Assembly: GCA_963768885.1 (NCBI GenBank)
Contig: CAVYJN010000006.1
Coordinates: 434,001-498,000 of the forward strand
From: DASRIA01 sp963768885
Lineage (GTDB): Bacteria; Actinomycetota; Thermoleophilia; Solirubrobacterales; JBBDJG01
Length of the DNA: 64,000 nucleotides
Reading direction: 5' to 3'
Shown here piece after piece: positions 1 to 8,255 of the stretch (position 1 is its first letter; every line of letters starts with the position of its first letter). A model generated the notes under the pieces. That model was given only the letters and a program-made list of their open reading frames with translations. It made no database searches and was not told the DNA's origin. The translations under genes were made by a program, and so were the position numbers.

Positions 1-71
1 GCGACCACCTGGAGCCAGCGACGGCGCAGGTCACGCCACGACCAGCGGATCCAGAAGCGCGACGAGAACAT
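1..71 (-). CDS. ABC transporter permease, N-terminal fragment (partial)
   Basis: Only the first 23 codons are inside the window. They read MFSSRFWIRWSWRDLRRRW and onward, a basic amphipathic start typical of FtsX/MacB-type permeases, which begin with a cytoplasmic helix before the first membrane segment. The ATG shares one base with the TGA of the upstream ATPase gene (TGATG), so the two are translationally coupled and very likely form one exporter. Family assignment rests on this coupling and on the type of ATPase, not on the fragment itself. Confidence 0.6.
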   Translation of the reverse strand, partial: MFSSRFWIRWSWRDLRRRWLQVV

Positions 72-838
72 CACCAGTGGAGGTCGGAGATCTCGGCGCG
101 CCCACCTTCCGGCGGCCCGTCCGAGACCACCCTGCCGCTCGACAGCTCGATCACGCGGTGCGCGATGCGCGCGATCTCGCGATTGTGAGATACGACGAGC
201 ACGGCGGTGTTCGACTCGTGCGTCTGCTCGTGCAGCATCTCGAGGATCTGGACGCCGGTGCGGAAGTCGAGCTCGCCGGTGGGCTCGTCGGCCAGCAGCA
301 CCGGGTTGCCGCTCGCGACGGCGCGCGCGATCGCGACGCGCTGCTGCTCGCCGCCCGACAGCTCGTGCGGGAAATGCTGGAGGCGCTCGCCGAGGCCGAC
401 CCGCTCGAGCGTCGCGGTCGCAACCGCGCGCGCGTCGCCGTGGCGGCCGGTCACGTCGACGCCGAACTCGACGTTCTCGAGCGCGGTCAGCGCGGGGAAC
501 AGGTTGAAGGTCTGGAAGATGAAGCTGACGCCGTGGCGGCGGAAGCGGAACAGCTCCTTGCGCGAGGCCTTCGTGATGTCCTGCCCGGCGACGATGACGG
601 TTCCCGCCGTGGGCGAGTCGAGCGCGCCGATCATGTTCAGCAGGGTCGTCTTGCCGCTGCCCGAGGGGCCGAGCACGACGATGAACTCGCGCTCGGCGAC
701 CGAGAGCGTCACGTCGTCGAGCGCGGTGACCGTGACCTCGCCCAGGTCATAGCGCCGCGTGACTCCGTGGAGCTCGATTACGGGCGCAACCCGACGCCCT
801 TCCGGCGTTGTCGTATCCGGAGCCTGATCGAGTGCCAC
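71..838 (-). CDS. ABC transporter ATP-binding protein (MacB/LolD type)
   Basis: This 255-residue protein is the nucleotide-binding subunit of an ABC exporter of the MacB/LolD/FtsE group. It has Walker A GPSGSGKTTL near residues 57-66, the signature LSGGEQQR, Walker B VLLADEPTGELD and the switch histidine in VVSHN. The DEPTGELD form and the length are usual for partners of MacB-like permeases, which move lipoproteins, peptides or macrolides; the substrate here is unknown. The start is GTG at 838. A possible -10 (TAGAGT) lies 9 nt before it, so the leader would be almost absent. The permease follows with a one-base overlap. Confidence 0.9.
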   Translation of the reverse strand: MALDQAPDTTTPEGRRVAPVIELHGVTRRYDLGEVTVTALDDVTLSVAEREFIVVLGPSGSGKTTLLNMIGALDSPTAGTVIVAGQDITKASRKELFRFRRHGVSFIFQTFNLFPALTALENVEFGVDVTGRHGDARAVATATLERVGLGERLQHFPHELSGGEQQRVAIARAVASGNPVLLADEPTGELDFRTGVQILEMLHEQTHESNTAVLVVSHNREIARIAHRVIELSSGRVVSDGPPEGGRAEISDLHW

Positions 839-917
839 TTCCGCTCAACTCTATGCGCGGTCGCCGGCGTGGACATGGGCCCAAGGCCGCAGCGGCGCTC
901 CGTAGAAAACGCGGGGC

Positions 918-2333
918 TCAGGGAACCCGGTGGACCTCGAGCAGGTTCGTCCCCAGCCCCTGGCCGGCGAGGCCCGCGGTGATGCCGATCAGGTCTCCCG
1001 ACCTCGCGAGGCCCAGGTCACGCGCCCGCACGGCGCATCCCTCGAGCAGCTCGTCCAGGATCGCCGGCTCGTCGTAGTGCGCCGAGGTCACGCCGAACAG
1101 CAGCTGGAGGCGGCGCACCGTGCCCGGGCGCTCCGAGAGGGCGAGCACCGGCATCCGCGGATGGTGGGCGGAGACCAGCCGCGCGGTGCGCCCGCTGCGC
1201 GTCGGGACGACGAGCGCGGCGAGGTCGAGCTGGTAGGCGGCGACGACCGCGCTGTAGGAGAGCGTGTCGGCGACGTCGTGCTCGGTGTGGCGTGTGCGGC
1301 GCGCGAGCCACTCGTCATACGGAAGGTCACGCTCGGTCACCTCGGCGATCCGCGACATCATGCGCACCGCGTCGACCGGATGCTCGCCGATCGCCGTCTC
1401 CTCCGACAGCATCAGGGCATCGGTCCCGTCGTAGACCGCGTTGGCCACATCGGTCGCCTCCGCGCGGGTGGGGCGCGTCGAGCGGACCATCGACGCGAGC
1501 ATCTGCGTCGCCGTGATGCACGGCTTCGAGTACTTGCCCGCCAGCCTCAGCAGGCGCTTCTGGATCTGCGGGATCTCCTCGATCGGCAGCTCGATGCCGA
1601 GGTCGCCGCGGGCGACCATGATCCCGCCGGAGGCCGCCTGCACGATCTCCTCCGCGTTCTCCGCCGCCTCGCGCTTCTCGATCTTCGCGATCACGGGGAT
1701 GTCCGCGGCGCGTTCCGCGAGCCGGGTGTGGACGGGATCCAGATCGCTCGCGTGGCGCACGAACGAGACGGCCAGCAGGTCCACGCCGTGTTCGCAGGCG
1801 AAGTTGACCCAATCGAGGTCGGCTTCGCCGACCGCCGACGGAAGCGCCTCGACGCCCGGCAGGTTCATGCCCTGATGCGAGGCCACCGAACCTCCGGTCT
1901 CGACCTTGGTGAGCACCTCGCTCTCGCCGGTGTCCTGCACGCGCAGGCGGATCGAGCCGTCGGCCAGGTAGATCACGTCGTTGCGCTGCACCGCCTCGGG
2001 GAGCCCCTGCCACGCGACGGGGATCGAGTCGCGTCGCCCGCCCGCCGAGTTGGTCGTGAGGGTCAGCGCCTGCCCGTTGCGCAGGTGCATCACGTCGCCC
2101 TGGATGTCGCCCAGGCGCAGCTTCGGTCCCGGGATGTCGCCGAGCAGGCCGACCTCGCGGCCGGCGCGCTCCGCGGCCTTGCGCGCCATCCCGATCAGCC
2201 GCACGTGGTCCTCGGGGGTGCCGTGCGAGAAGTTGAGGCGCAGGACGTCGGCGCCGACCGAGATCAACCCGTGGAGGATCTCCGGGTTGTGAGTGGCCGG
2301 TCCGAGCGTGGCCACGATCTTGGTGCGCCGCAT
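918..2333 (-). CDS. pyk: Pyruvate kinase
   Basis: Converts phosphoenolpyruvate and ADP to pyruvate and ATP, the last step of glycolysis, in the cytoplasm. The 471-residue length is normal. Visible motifs are the N-terminal RRTKIVATLGPA, the catalytic-lysine segment VIAKIEKREA, the metal site MVARGDLGIELP, KPCITATQML and the RPTRAEATDVANAVYDGTDA helix followed by SEET. The C-terminal domain continues to the end (TRSGRTARLVSAHHP region). The ATG start at 2333 is preceded 6 nt upstream by CATAAT, a likely -10, so the mRNA may have almost no leader; a GGA also lies there. A small gene ends 61 bp upstream on the same strand. Confidence 0.97.
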   Translation of the reverse strand: MRRTKIVATLGPATHNPEILHGLISVGADVLRLNFSHGTPEDHVRLIGMARKAAERAGREVGLLGDIPGPKLRLGDIQGDVMHLRNGQALTLTTNSAGGRRDSIPVAWQGLPEAVQRNDVIYLADGSIRLRVQDTGESEVLTKVETGGSVASHQGMNLPGVEALPSAVGEADLDWVNFACEHGVDLLAVSFVRHASDLDPVHTRLAERAADIPVIAKIEKREAAENAEEIVQAASGGIMVARGDLGIELPIEEIPQIQKRLLRLAGKYSKPCITATQMLASMVRSTRPTRAEATDVANAVYDGTDALMLSEETAIGEHPVDAVRMMSRIAEVTERDLPYDEWLARRTRHTEHDVADTLSYSAVVAAYQLDLAALVVPTRSGRTARLVSAHHPRMPVLALSERPGTVRRLQLLFGVTSAHYDEPAILDELLEGCAVRARDLGLARSGDLIGITAGLAGQGLGTNLLEVHRVP

Positions 2334-2394
2334 ATTTCCATTATGAGGTCGCCGTAGGCGAACTCAGGCTTCAGGTGGGCGACTCGTCCATTCG

Positions 2395-2679
2395 TCAGTC
2401 GAGGTCGAGCCCGGAGAGGAACTCCTCGGCCTCGCTCCACCGACCCGGCGGGACCCGCAGCGCAATGTCGCCGCGGCCGAAGCGATCCGGGGCCCAGTCG
2501 GCCGTGATCACCGCCTCGATCCCGGCTTCCTCGAGGTGCTGGCGCCACGCCCGGGCGGTCTCGACGTCGCCGAAGTCGTGCACGAGGTCCCAGTCGTCGA
2601 AGCGCGGGTCGCCCACGTGCAGCTCGCGCTGCCCCGGCGCGGGATGCTCGCCTTTGGGCCGGCGGCGGAACCAGCTCAT
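2395..2679 (-). CDS. Small conserved protein, DUF2007-like
   Basis: A 94-residue soluble protein starting MSWFRRRPKGEHPAPGQREL. The middle (DLVHDFGDVETARAWRQHLEEAGIEAV) resembles the small PF09413/DUF2007 domain, whose members have a beta-alpha-beta fold and are annotated only loosely as signal-transducing; the end (ALRVPPGRWSEAEEFLSGL) also fits that pattern. This is pattern recognition, not an alignment. I chose the ATG at 2679 because longer in-frame versions would run backwards through the oppositely oriented epimerase gene. It may be co-transcribed with pyk, 61 bp downstream. Confidence 0.6.
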   Translation of the reverse strand: MSWFRRRPKGEHPAPGQRELHVGDPRFDDWDLVHDFGDVETARAWRQHLEEAGIEAVITADWAPDRFGRGDIALRVPPGRWSEAEEFLSGLDLD

Positions 2680-2745
2680 GCTCTGGGACGGGTCGACATT
2701 GCCGGGCACGTAGTATCCGCCACGGCCAACGATGGGAGGTGCCAG

Positions 2746-3714
2746 GTGAAAGCGTTCGTGACAGGGGGAACCGGCTTCATCGGGAGCAGGGTCGCCCGCA
2801 GGCTGCGGGAGCGCGGTGACGAGGTGGTCGCGCTCGTGCGCTCGCCCGCGAAGGCGGCGGAGCTGCGCGAGCTGGGCTGCGAGCTGGTCGAGGGCGACCT
2901 GTCCTCGGACGACGCGATCCGTCGTGGCGTCGAGGGCTGCGATGCGGTGTTCCACGTCGCGGCCGTCTACAAGGTGGGCATCCCGGACTCCGAGCACGCG
3001 GCGATGCGCGACGCGAACGTGGGGGGGACCCAGCGGGTCCTCGACGCGGCCGTGGCCGCCGGCGTGCCGCGGATCGTCTACGTCTCGACCGTCGGCGTGT
3101 TCGGGAACACGCACGGCCAGGTCGTCGACGAGACCTACGAGCGCAACGGCGGCGAGTGGCTCTCGTGCTACGAGCAGACCAAGTGGGAGTCGCACCAGGT
3201 GGCGCTCGACCGGATCGCGAAGGGCGCACCTGTGGTGATCGTGCAGCCGGGCGGCGTCTACGGGCCGGGCGACCACTCCGAGCTGGGCAACATCATCGAC
3301 CAGGCCCGCACCGGCAAGCTCAAGCTCATGATGTTCCCCGAGACGGGATTCAACCTCGTGCACGTCGACGACGTCGCCGACGGCATCCTGCTCGCGTACG
3401 ACAAGGGCCGGCCGGGCGAGTCGTACGTGCTCGGCGGGCAGATCGCGAACATGCGCGAGCTGGTCGAGAAGGTGTCCGAGATCACCGGGCGCAAGGCGCC
3501 GAAGCGGGACATGCCCGTCGCCGCGATGAAGGCGCTCACGCCGATCGGCCCGGTCGTCGGGAAGATCATGGGCTTCCCGCCCAACCTGCGGGAGCTGATC
3601 CGCACGTCCGACGGGGTCACCTACTGGGCGAAGGACGACAAGGCGCGCCGCGAGCTCGGATACGCGCCGCGCGACATGGACACCGGACTTCGCCAGCTGC
3701 TGGCGAACGCCTGA
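2746..3714 (+). CDS. NAD(P)-dependent epimerase/dehydratase (dihydroflavonol reductase-like)
   Basis: An extended short-chain dehydrogenase of 322 residues. The Rossmann motif TGGTGFIG is at residues 6-13 and the catalytic pair is in CYEQTK (YxxxK). The sequence resembles dihydroflavonol-4-reductase/hopanoid HpnA-like enzymes, which reduce or epimerise a carbonyl or sugar substrate; the substrate is not predictable. The start is GTG at 2746, preceded by GGGAGG with 6 nt spacing. An open frame continues further upstream, but it lacks a ribosome site and overlaps the divergent small gene. It is followed 9 bp later by an SDR gene, starting a run of four oxidoreductases. Confidence 0.88.
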   Translation: MKAFVTGGTGFIGSRVARRLRERGDEVVALVRSPAKAAELRELGCELVEGDLSSDDAIRRGVEGCDAVFHVAAVYKVGIPDSEHAAMRDANVGGTQRVLDAAVAAGVPRIVYVSTVGVFGNTHGQVVDETYERNGGEWLSCYEQTKWESHQVALDRIAKGAPVVIVQPGGVYGPGDHSELGNIIDQARTGKLKLMMFPETGFNLVHVDDVADGILLAYDKGRPGESYVLGGQIANMRELVEKVSEITGRKAPKRDMPVAAMKALTPIGPVVGKIMGFPPNLRELIRTSDGVTYWAKDDKARRELGYAPRDMDTGLRQLLANA

Positions 3715-3723
3715 GGAGGCTCA

Positions 3724-4479
3724 ATGCACAATCCAGACCTGTCGGGACGCGTCGCCGCCATCACCGGTGCGTCGTCGGGCATCGGCGAGGCCACGGCCCT
3801 CACGCTCGCGCGGGCCGGCGCGGCGGTGTCCCTCGCGGCCCGGCGCACCGATCGCATCGAGGAGCTCGCGAAGCGCATCGAGGCCGACGGCGGGCGCGCG
3901 CTGGCCGTCGAGACCGACGTCGCGGACGAGCAACAGGCCAACGCGTTCGTCAAGCGCACCAAGGACGAGCTCGGCCGCGTGGACGTGCTCGTCAACAACG
4001 CGGGGGTGATGCTGCTCGGCCCCGTGATCGGCGCCGACACGGGCGAGTGGCGGAACATGATCGACGTGAACCTGCTCGGTCTCCTGTACTGCACGCACGC
4101 GGCGCTGCCGGTCATGGGCGAGCAGGGGAGCGGTCACATCGTGAACGTGTCCTCGGTCGCGGGGCGTTTCGCCAGCTTCGGGGCGGGTGTCTACAACCTC
4201 ACGAAGTTCGGGGTGAACGCCTTCTCCGAGGCGCTGCGCCAGGAGGTCGCCGCCGCGAACGTGAAGGTCACGGTGATCGAGCCGGGGTTTGTCGCCACCG
4301 AGCTCCAGGGTCACAACACGCATCCGATGGTGGTCGATGCGATCGAGAAGATGCGCGAGGAGATCGGCGAGCCGCTCGCGCCCGAGGACATCGCCGAGGC
4401 GATCCTCTACGCGGTCGGCGGGCCCGACCGCGTGGCGGTCAACGAGGTGCTCGTGCGCCCGGCCGGCCAGCGGCGTTAG
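3724..4479 (+). CDS. SDR family oxidoreductase
   Basis: A classical short-chain dehydrogenase/reductase of 251 residues. The cofactor motif TGASSGIG is at residues 14-21, NNAG follows, and the catalytic site is the serine in NVSSVAG with YNLTK (YxxxK). The C-terminal substrate loop (PGFVATELQGHN) suggests a YdfG-like or clavaldehyde-dehydrogenase-like member acting on hydroxy acids or alcohols. GAGGAGG lies just before the ATG. The gene sits between the epimerase and a zinc alcohol dehydrogenase with only 9-12 bp gaps, so it probably belongs to the same transcript. Confidence 0.9.
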   Translation: MHNPDLSGRVAAITGASSGIGEATALTLARAGAAVSLAARRTDRIEELAKRIEADGGRALAVETDVADEQQANAFVKRTKDELGRVDVLVNNAGVMLLGPVIGADTGEWRNMIDVNLLGLLYCTHAALPVMGEQGSGHIVNVSSVAGRFASFGAGVYNLTKFGVNAFSEALRQEVAAANVKVTVIEPGFVATELQGHNTHPMVVDAIEKMREEIGEPLAPEDIAEAILYAVGGPDRVAVNEVLVRPAGQRR

Positions 4480-4491
4480 GAGACCAAGAGC

Positions 4492-5526
4492 TTGCGCGCG
4501 GTCACCTTCCAGGCGCCGGGAGAGATCAGGCTCGACGAGCGGCCCGAGCCCGAGTTGCTCGCGCCCGACGACGCGATCGTGCGCGTGGACGCGACCGGCG
4601 TGTGCGGGTCGGACCTCCACATCTACCACGGCCGTGTGAAGATCGAGCCGGGCTTCACGATCGGGCACGAGTTCGTCGGCGCTGTGATCGCCGCGGGGGA
4701 CGCGGTCACGCGGGCGGACGTCGGCGACCGGGTGCTCGGCTGCTTCCACACGGCGTGCGGATCGTGCTTCTTCTGCATGCGCGGGCAGTACCACAAGTGC
4801 GACGAGGCGCGGGTGTTCGGTCATGGGGCGACTCTGGGCTCGCTCCAGGGCGCGCAGGCCGAGCAGGTGCTCGTGCCGCGCGCCAACCTGACCCTGCGGC
4901 GGGTGCCCGACGGGCTGTCCGACGACGCGGCGCTGTTCGCGGGCGACGTGATGGGCACCGGCTACCACTCGGTCGTGGCCGCCGACCTGCGCCCCGGCGA
5001 CACGGCCGTGGTGCTGGGGCTCGGCCCGGTCGGCCTGTGCGCCGTGCAGGCGGCGCGCGCGTGCGGCGCCGCGAACGTGATCGGGGTCGACACGGTGCCC
5101 GACCGCCTCGAGGTCGCCCGCTCGTTCGGCGCCGTGCCGGTGCACCTCACCGAGGAGGACCCGCGCGCCGCGGTGAAGGCGGCCAGCGAGGGCCGTGGCG
5201 CCGACGTGGTGGTCGAGGCGGTCGGCCACCCCGACGCGCTCGACATGGCGTGCCGCATGGCGCGCAAGGCGGGCACCGTCTCGGTTGTCGGCGTCTATGC
5301 CGAGCGCTGCGAGGTGCACATGGGCATCGTCTGGATCAAGGCGCTGCGGCTCGTCACCGGTCACGCCAACGTGATCGCCCACGTCGACCCGGTGCTCGCG
5401 ATGATGCAGTCCGGCCTGCTCGACCCGGCCCGGCTCGTGAGCCGCCACATGAAGCTCGAGGACGCGCCGCAGGCATACGAGGCCTACGCGAACCGCGAGG
5501 CCCTGAAGATCGTGATGTCACCATGA
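4492..5526 (+). CDS. Zinc-dependent alcohol dehydrogenase
   Basis: Medium-chain dehydrogenase of 344 residues that oxidises an alcohol or polyol with NAD(P). The catalytic zinc site is visible as VCGSDLH and GHEFVG, and the structural zinc loop as CGSCFFCMRGQYHKC. The nucleotide fold is VVLGLGPVGLCAVQAA. The start is TTG at 4492 behind TTAGGAGA, which overlaps the stop of the SDR gene. Being directly followed by an aldehyde dehydrogenase suggests alcohol to aldehyde to acid oxidation. The natural substrate is unknown. Confidence 0.93.
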   Translation: MRAVTFQAPGEIRLDERPEPELLAPDDAIVRVDATGVCGSDLHIYHGRVKIEPGFTIGHEFVGAVIAAGDAVTRADVGDRVLGCFHTACGSCFFCMRGQYHKCDEARVFGHGATLGSLQGAQAEQVLVPRANLTLRRVPDGLSDDAALFAGDVMGTGYHSVVAADLRPGDTAVVLGLGPVGLCAVQAARACGAANVIGVDTVPDRLEVARSFGAVPVHLTEEDPRAAVKAASEGRGADVVVEAVGHPDALDMACRMARKAGTVSVVGVYAERCEVHMGIVWIKALRLVTGHANVIAHVDPVLAMMQSGLLDPARLVSRHMKLEDAPQAYEAYANREALKIVMSP

Positions 5527-5542
5527 CGCCCCGGAGGTCGCC

Positions 5543-7036
5543 TTGACCGTCACCACGCCACCCGACGCACTCTCGGACGCCGCACGTCGCTTCCTCGACG
5601 GCCCGAAGGGCCTCCTGATCGGCGCGGAGCCGAGGCCGGCCGCCGACGGGGGCACCTTCGAGACGGTCGACCCGTCGACCGGCGAGCCTGTCGCGGTGGT
5701 CGCGCAGGCGGGCTCGCAGGACGTCGACGCGGCCGTGCAGGCCGCGCGCGCCGCGTTCGAGGAGGGGAGCGCCTGGCGCAAGCTGACGGCGGCGGCGCGC
5801 GGCCAGCTCCTGAACCGACTCGCCGACCTCGTCGACGAGCACGCGGGGGAGCTGGCTGAGCTCGAGTCGCTCGACAACGGCAAGCCGGTCACCTATGCCC
5901 GCCAGATCGACATCGGCCTGACGACTTCGCACTTCCGCTACTTCGCGGGCTGGCCCACCAAGATCGAGGGCGAGGTGATCCCGGTCGCGGGCGGCGACAA
6001 GATGCTCGTCTACACGCGCAAGGAGCCGGTCGGCGTGGCCGGCCAGATCATCCCCTGGAACTTCCCGCTGATGATGGCGTCCTGGAAGCTCGCGCCGGCG
6101 CTCGCGGCCGGCTGCACGGTGGTGCTCAAGCCGGCCGAGCAGACGCCGCTGACCGCGCTGCGCCTGGGCGAGCTCGTGCTCGAGGCGGGCTTCCCCGAAG
6201 GCGTCGTCAACGTGATCACGGGCGACGGCGCGACCGGTGCGGCGCTCGTCGACCACCCCGGGGTCGACAAGCTCTCGTTCACCGGCTCGACCGCGGTCGG
6301 CCGCGAGATCGGCGCCAAGGCGGGCCGTGCCCTGAAGCGCGTGACGCTCGAGCTCGGCGGCAAGTCGCCCAACATCATCCTCCCGGACGCGAACCTCAAG
6401 GCCGCGATCGGCGGCTCCTTCCAGGGCATCTACTTCAACACCGGCCAGGCGTGCAACGCGGGGTCGCGCCTGTTCGTGCACAAGGACCAGTTCGACGAGG
6501 TCGTCTCCGCGCTCGCGGAGCGCGCGCCGAAGATGAAGATGGGCCCGGGGCTCGACCCCGACACGCAGCTCGGCCCGGTCGTGTCCGCCGAGCAGCACGA
6601 GCGGGTCACGGGCTACATCGAGAAGGGCAAGGCCGAGGGCGCCGAGCTGGTCGCGGGCGGAGGAGCGAGCGGCCCCGGCTACTTCGTCGAGCCGACGCTG
6701 TTCACGACGACGTCGGACGACATCGCGATCACCCGCGAGGAGATCTTCGGCCCCGTGCTGGTCGCACAGCCCTACGACTCGGTCGAGGAGGTGGCGCGCC
6801 GCGCCAACGACACCGACTACGGCCTCGCGGCCGGGGTGTGGACGCGCGACATCGGCAACGCGCACCGGCTGGCCTCGCTGCTGCGCGCGGGCACGGTCTA
6901 CGTGAACGTCTGGGGCCTCACGGACCCGGCCGCGCCGTTCGGCGGCTTCAAGGCCTCGGGCGTCGGCCGCGAGCACGGCCGCGCGGGCCTCGAGGAGTAC
7001 CTCGAGCCCAAGACGGTCTGGACCAGCCTGAGTTGA
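5543..7036 (+). CDS. Aldehyde dehydrogenase family protein
   Basis: NAD(P)-dependent aldehyde dehydrogenase of 497 residues, normal for the superfamily. It shows PWNFPLMM, the cofactor loop FTGSTAVGREI, the general-base glutamate in LELGGKSPNI, the catalytic cysteine in NTGQACNAGSR and REEIFGPVL. The start is TTG at 5543 with GGAGG 7 nt upstream. It should take the product of the adjacent alcohol dehydrogenase to the acid. The last bases overlap a small zinc-ribbon gene in another frame (TTGA). Confidence 0.95.
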   Translation: MTVTTPPDALSDAARRFLDGPKGLLIGAEPRPAADGGTFETVDPSTGEPVAVVAQAGSQDVDAAVQAARAAFEEGSAWRKLTAAARGQLLNRLADLVDEHAGELAELESLDNGKPVTYARQIDIGLTTSHFRYFAGWPTKIEGEVIPVAGGDKMLVYTRKEPVGVAGQIIPWNFPLMMASWKLAPALAAGCTVVLKPAEQTPLTALRLGELVLEAGFPEGVVNVITGDGATGAALVDHPGVDKLSFTGSTAVGREIGAKAGRALKRVTLELGGKSPNIILPDANLKAAIGGSFQGIYFNTGQACNAGSRLFVHKDQFDEVVSALAERAPKMKMGPGLDPDTQLGPVVSAEQHERVTGYIEKGKAEGAELVAGGGASGPGYFVEPTLFTTTSDDIAITREEIFGPVLVAQPYDSVEEVARRANDTDYGLAAGVWTRDIGNAHRLASLLRAGTVYVNVWGLTDPAAPFGGFKASGVGREHGRAGLEEYLEPKTVWTSLS

Positions 7037-7185
7037 ACGGCATCGTCGCGCAGCAGCCCGTCTGTCCCGGCTGCGAGCGGCCGGGACAGCGGCTCGGGCG
7101 CCGCTGCGAGCAGTGCGGTCGCCGGTACTGGGGCGGAGGCCTGCTGCGGTTGCTGTTCGGCCGCGGGCCCTGGGTCAGGCACTGA
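7033..7185 (+). CDS. Small zinc-ribbon protein (50 aa)
   Basis: A 50-codon reading frame that starts with TTG overlapping the TGA of the aldehyde dehydrogenase gene. It encodes MNGIVAQQPVCPGCERPG and continues with two CxxC knuckles, CPGC and CEQC, 15 residues apart from first to first. That is a plausible minimal zinc ribbon, followed by an aromatic and basic tail (YWGGGLLRLLFGRG). The tight coupling and paired cysteines support a real gene; the size and unusual start lower confidence. Function unknown. Confidence 0.5.
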   Translation: MNGIVAQQPVCPGCERPGQRLGRRCEQCGRRYWGGGLLRLLFGRGPWVRH

Positions 7186-7186
7186 G

Positions 7187-7579
7187 CTAGGGCGAAAGCT
7201 CCTCCACGAGCTCGCGCACGCGCCCGGCGATGTCGTCGCGGATCGCGCGCACCTCCTCGACCGGGCGCCCCTTCGGATCGGGCAGGTCCCAGTCGATGTA
7301 GCGCTTGCCGGGGATGTACGGGCACTCGTCGCCGCAGCCCATCGTGACCACGACGTCGGCCCACTGCGAGAGCTCGTCGGTCAGCCGCTGCGGGACCCGG
7401 TCCGCCACGTCGAGGCCGACCTCGCGCATCGCCTCGACGACCTCCGGGTGCACGCGCTCGCCGGGCGTCGTGCCGGCCGAGCGTGCCTCGTGGCGCCCGC
7501 CCGCCGCGCGCTCGAACAGCGCACCGCTCATCTGCGAGCGGCCCGCGTTGTGCAGGCATACGAACAGCACCCGCGTCAT
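7187..7579 (-). CDS. arsC: Arsenate reductase, thioredoxin-coupled (LMW-PTPase family)
   Basis: Reduces arsenate to arsenite in the cytoplasm using a cysteine relay. At 130 residues it has the phosphatase-like loop C-X5-R-S at Cys8-Ser15 (CLHNAGRS) and two further cysteines at 82 and 86 (GCGDEC), the positions expected for the relay in the Staphylococcus-type enzyme. DLPDP near residue 98 supplies the general acid. It is the last gene of the arsR operon, and its ATG overlaps the aquaporin stop (ATGA), so arsenite made here could leave through that channel. Confidence 0.93.
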   Translation of the reverse strand: MTRVLFVCLHNAGRSQMSGALFERAAGGRHEARSAGTTPGERVHPEVVEAMREVGLDVADRVPQRLTDELSQWADVVVTMGCGDECPYIPGKRYIDWDLPDPKGRPVEEVRAIRDDIAGRVRELVEELSP

Positions 7580-8253
7580 CGGGCGGGCGCCTCCTGTCGC
7601 ACGAGCTGATACGCGAGCGCGCCCAGCGCGGCGCCGGCGACCGGGCCGGCCACGTACAGCCAGAAGTCGGTCCACTCCCACGCGGCGAGCGCCGGGCCGA
7701 ACGACCGCGCGGGATTCATGGACGCGCCGGTGACCGGTCCGCCGAAGAGCGCGTCGAGCCCCACCGTCCCGCCGATCGCGATCGCCGCCGCGGCACCCAC
7801 GGCGCGCGTGTCGGTCGCGACCGCGACGATCACGAACATCAGGAACGCGGTCAGGACGATCTCGTACACGAACGCGACGCCGGCACCGACGCTCGGCACG
7901 GTCGCGCCGAGGTTCCCCGGCGTGCCCTCCCAGAGCACCGCGAGCAACAGGGCGCCCGCGGTCGCCCCGGCGACCTGCGCGACGACGTAGCCGACCGCGT
8001 CGCGCGGCGGGAAGTGCCGGGTGATCGTGAAGGCGATCGTCACCGCGGGGTTGATGTGGGCGCCCGAGAGGTGGCCGGTCGCGTACACCATCGCCATGAT
8101 CACGAGCCCGAACACGAGCGCGACACCGACCGAGCCGAGGCTCCCGCGGTACTCGGCGTTCGCGACGATCGCGCCGCAACCGGCGAACACCAGCGCGAAT
8201 GCCGCGAGCCCCTCCGCGAACGCGCGGCGGGTGAGACCGGGACGCGCCTCCAC
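7576..8253 (-). CDS. Aquaporin family channel (AqpS/GlpF-like)
   Basis: A major intrinsic protein of 225 residues with six predicted membrane helices and both NPA boxes, GAHINPAVT and GASMNPARS. Such channels pass water, glycerol or undissociated arsenous acid. Within an ars operon the likely role is arsenite efflux down its gradient, as described for AqpS paired with ArsC in Sinorhizobium. The start is GTG at 8253, two bases after the stop of the upstream gene. No ArsB or Acr3 pump is in the window, so this channel would be the only exporter of the operon. Confidence 0.9.
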   Translation of the reverse strand: MEARPGLTRRAFAEGLAAFALVFAGCGAIVANAEYRGSLGSVGVALVFGLVIMAMVYATGHLSGAHINPAVTIAFTITRHFPPRDAVGYVVAQVAGATAGALLLAVLWEGTPGNLGATVPSVGAGVAFVYEIVLTAFLMFVIVAVATDTRAVGAAAAIAIGGTVGLDALFGGPVTGASMNPARSFGPALAAWEWTDFWLYVAGPVAGAALGALAYQLVRQEAPAR

Positions 8254-8255
8254 CC

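Noticed and set aside
2536..2745. N-terminal extension of the epimerase
   Set aside because: The added residues overlap the opposite small gene, lack a ribosome site and precede the normal Rossmann start; the GTG at 2746 has a good Shine-Dalgarno sequence.
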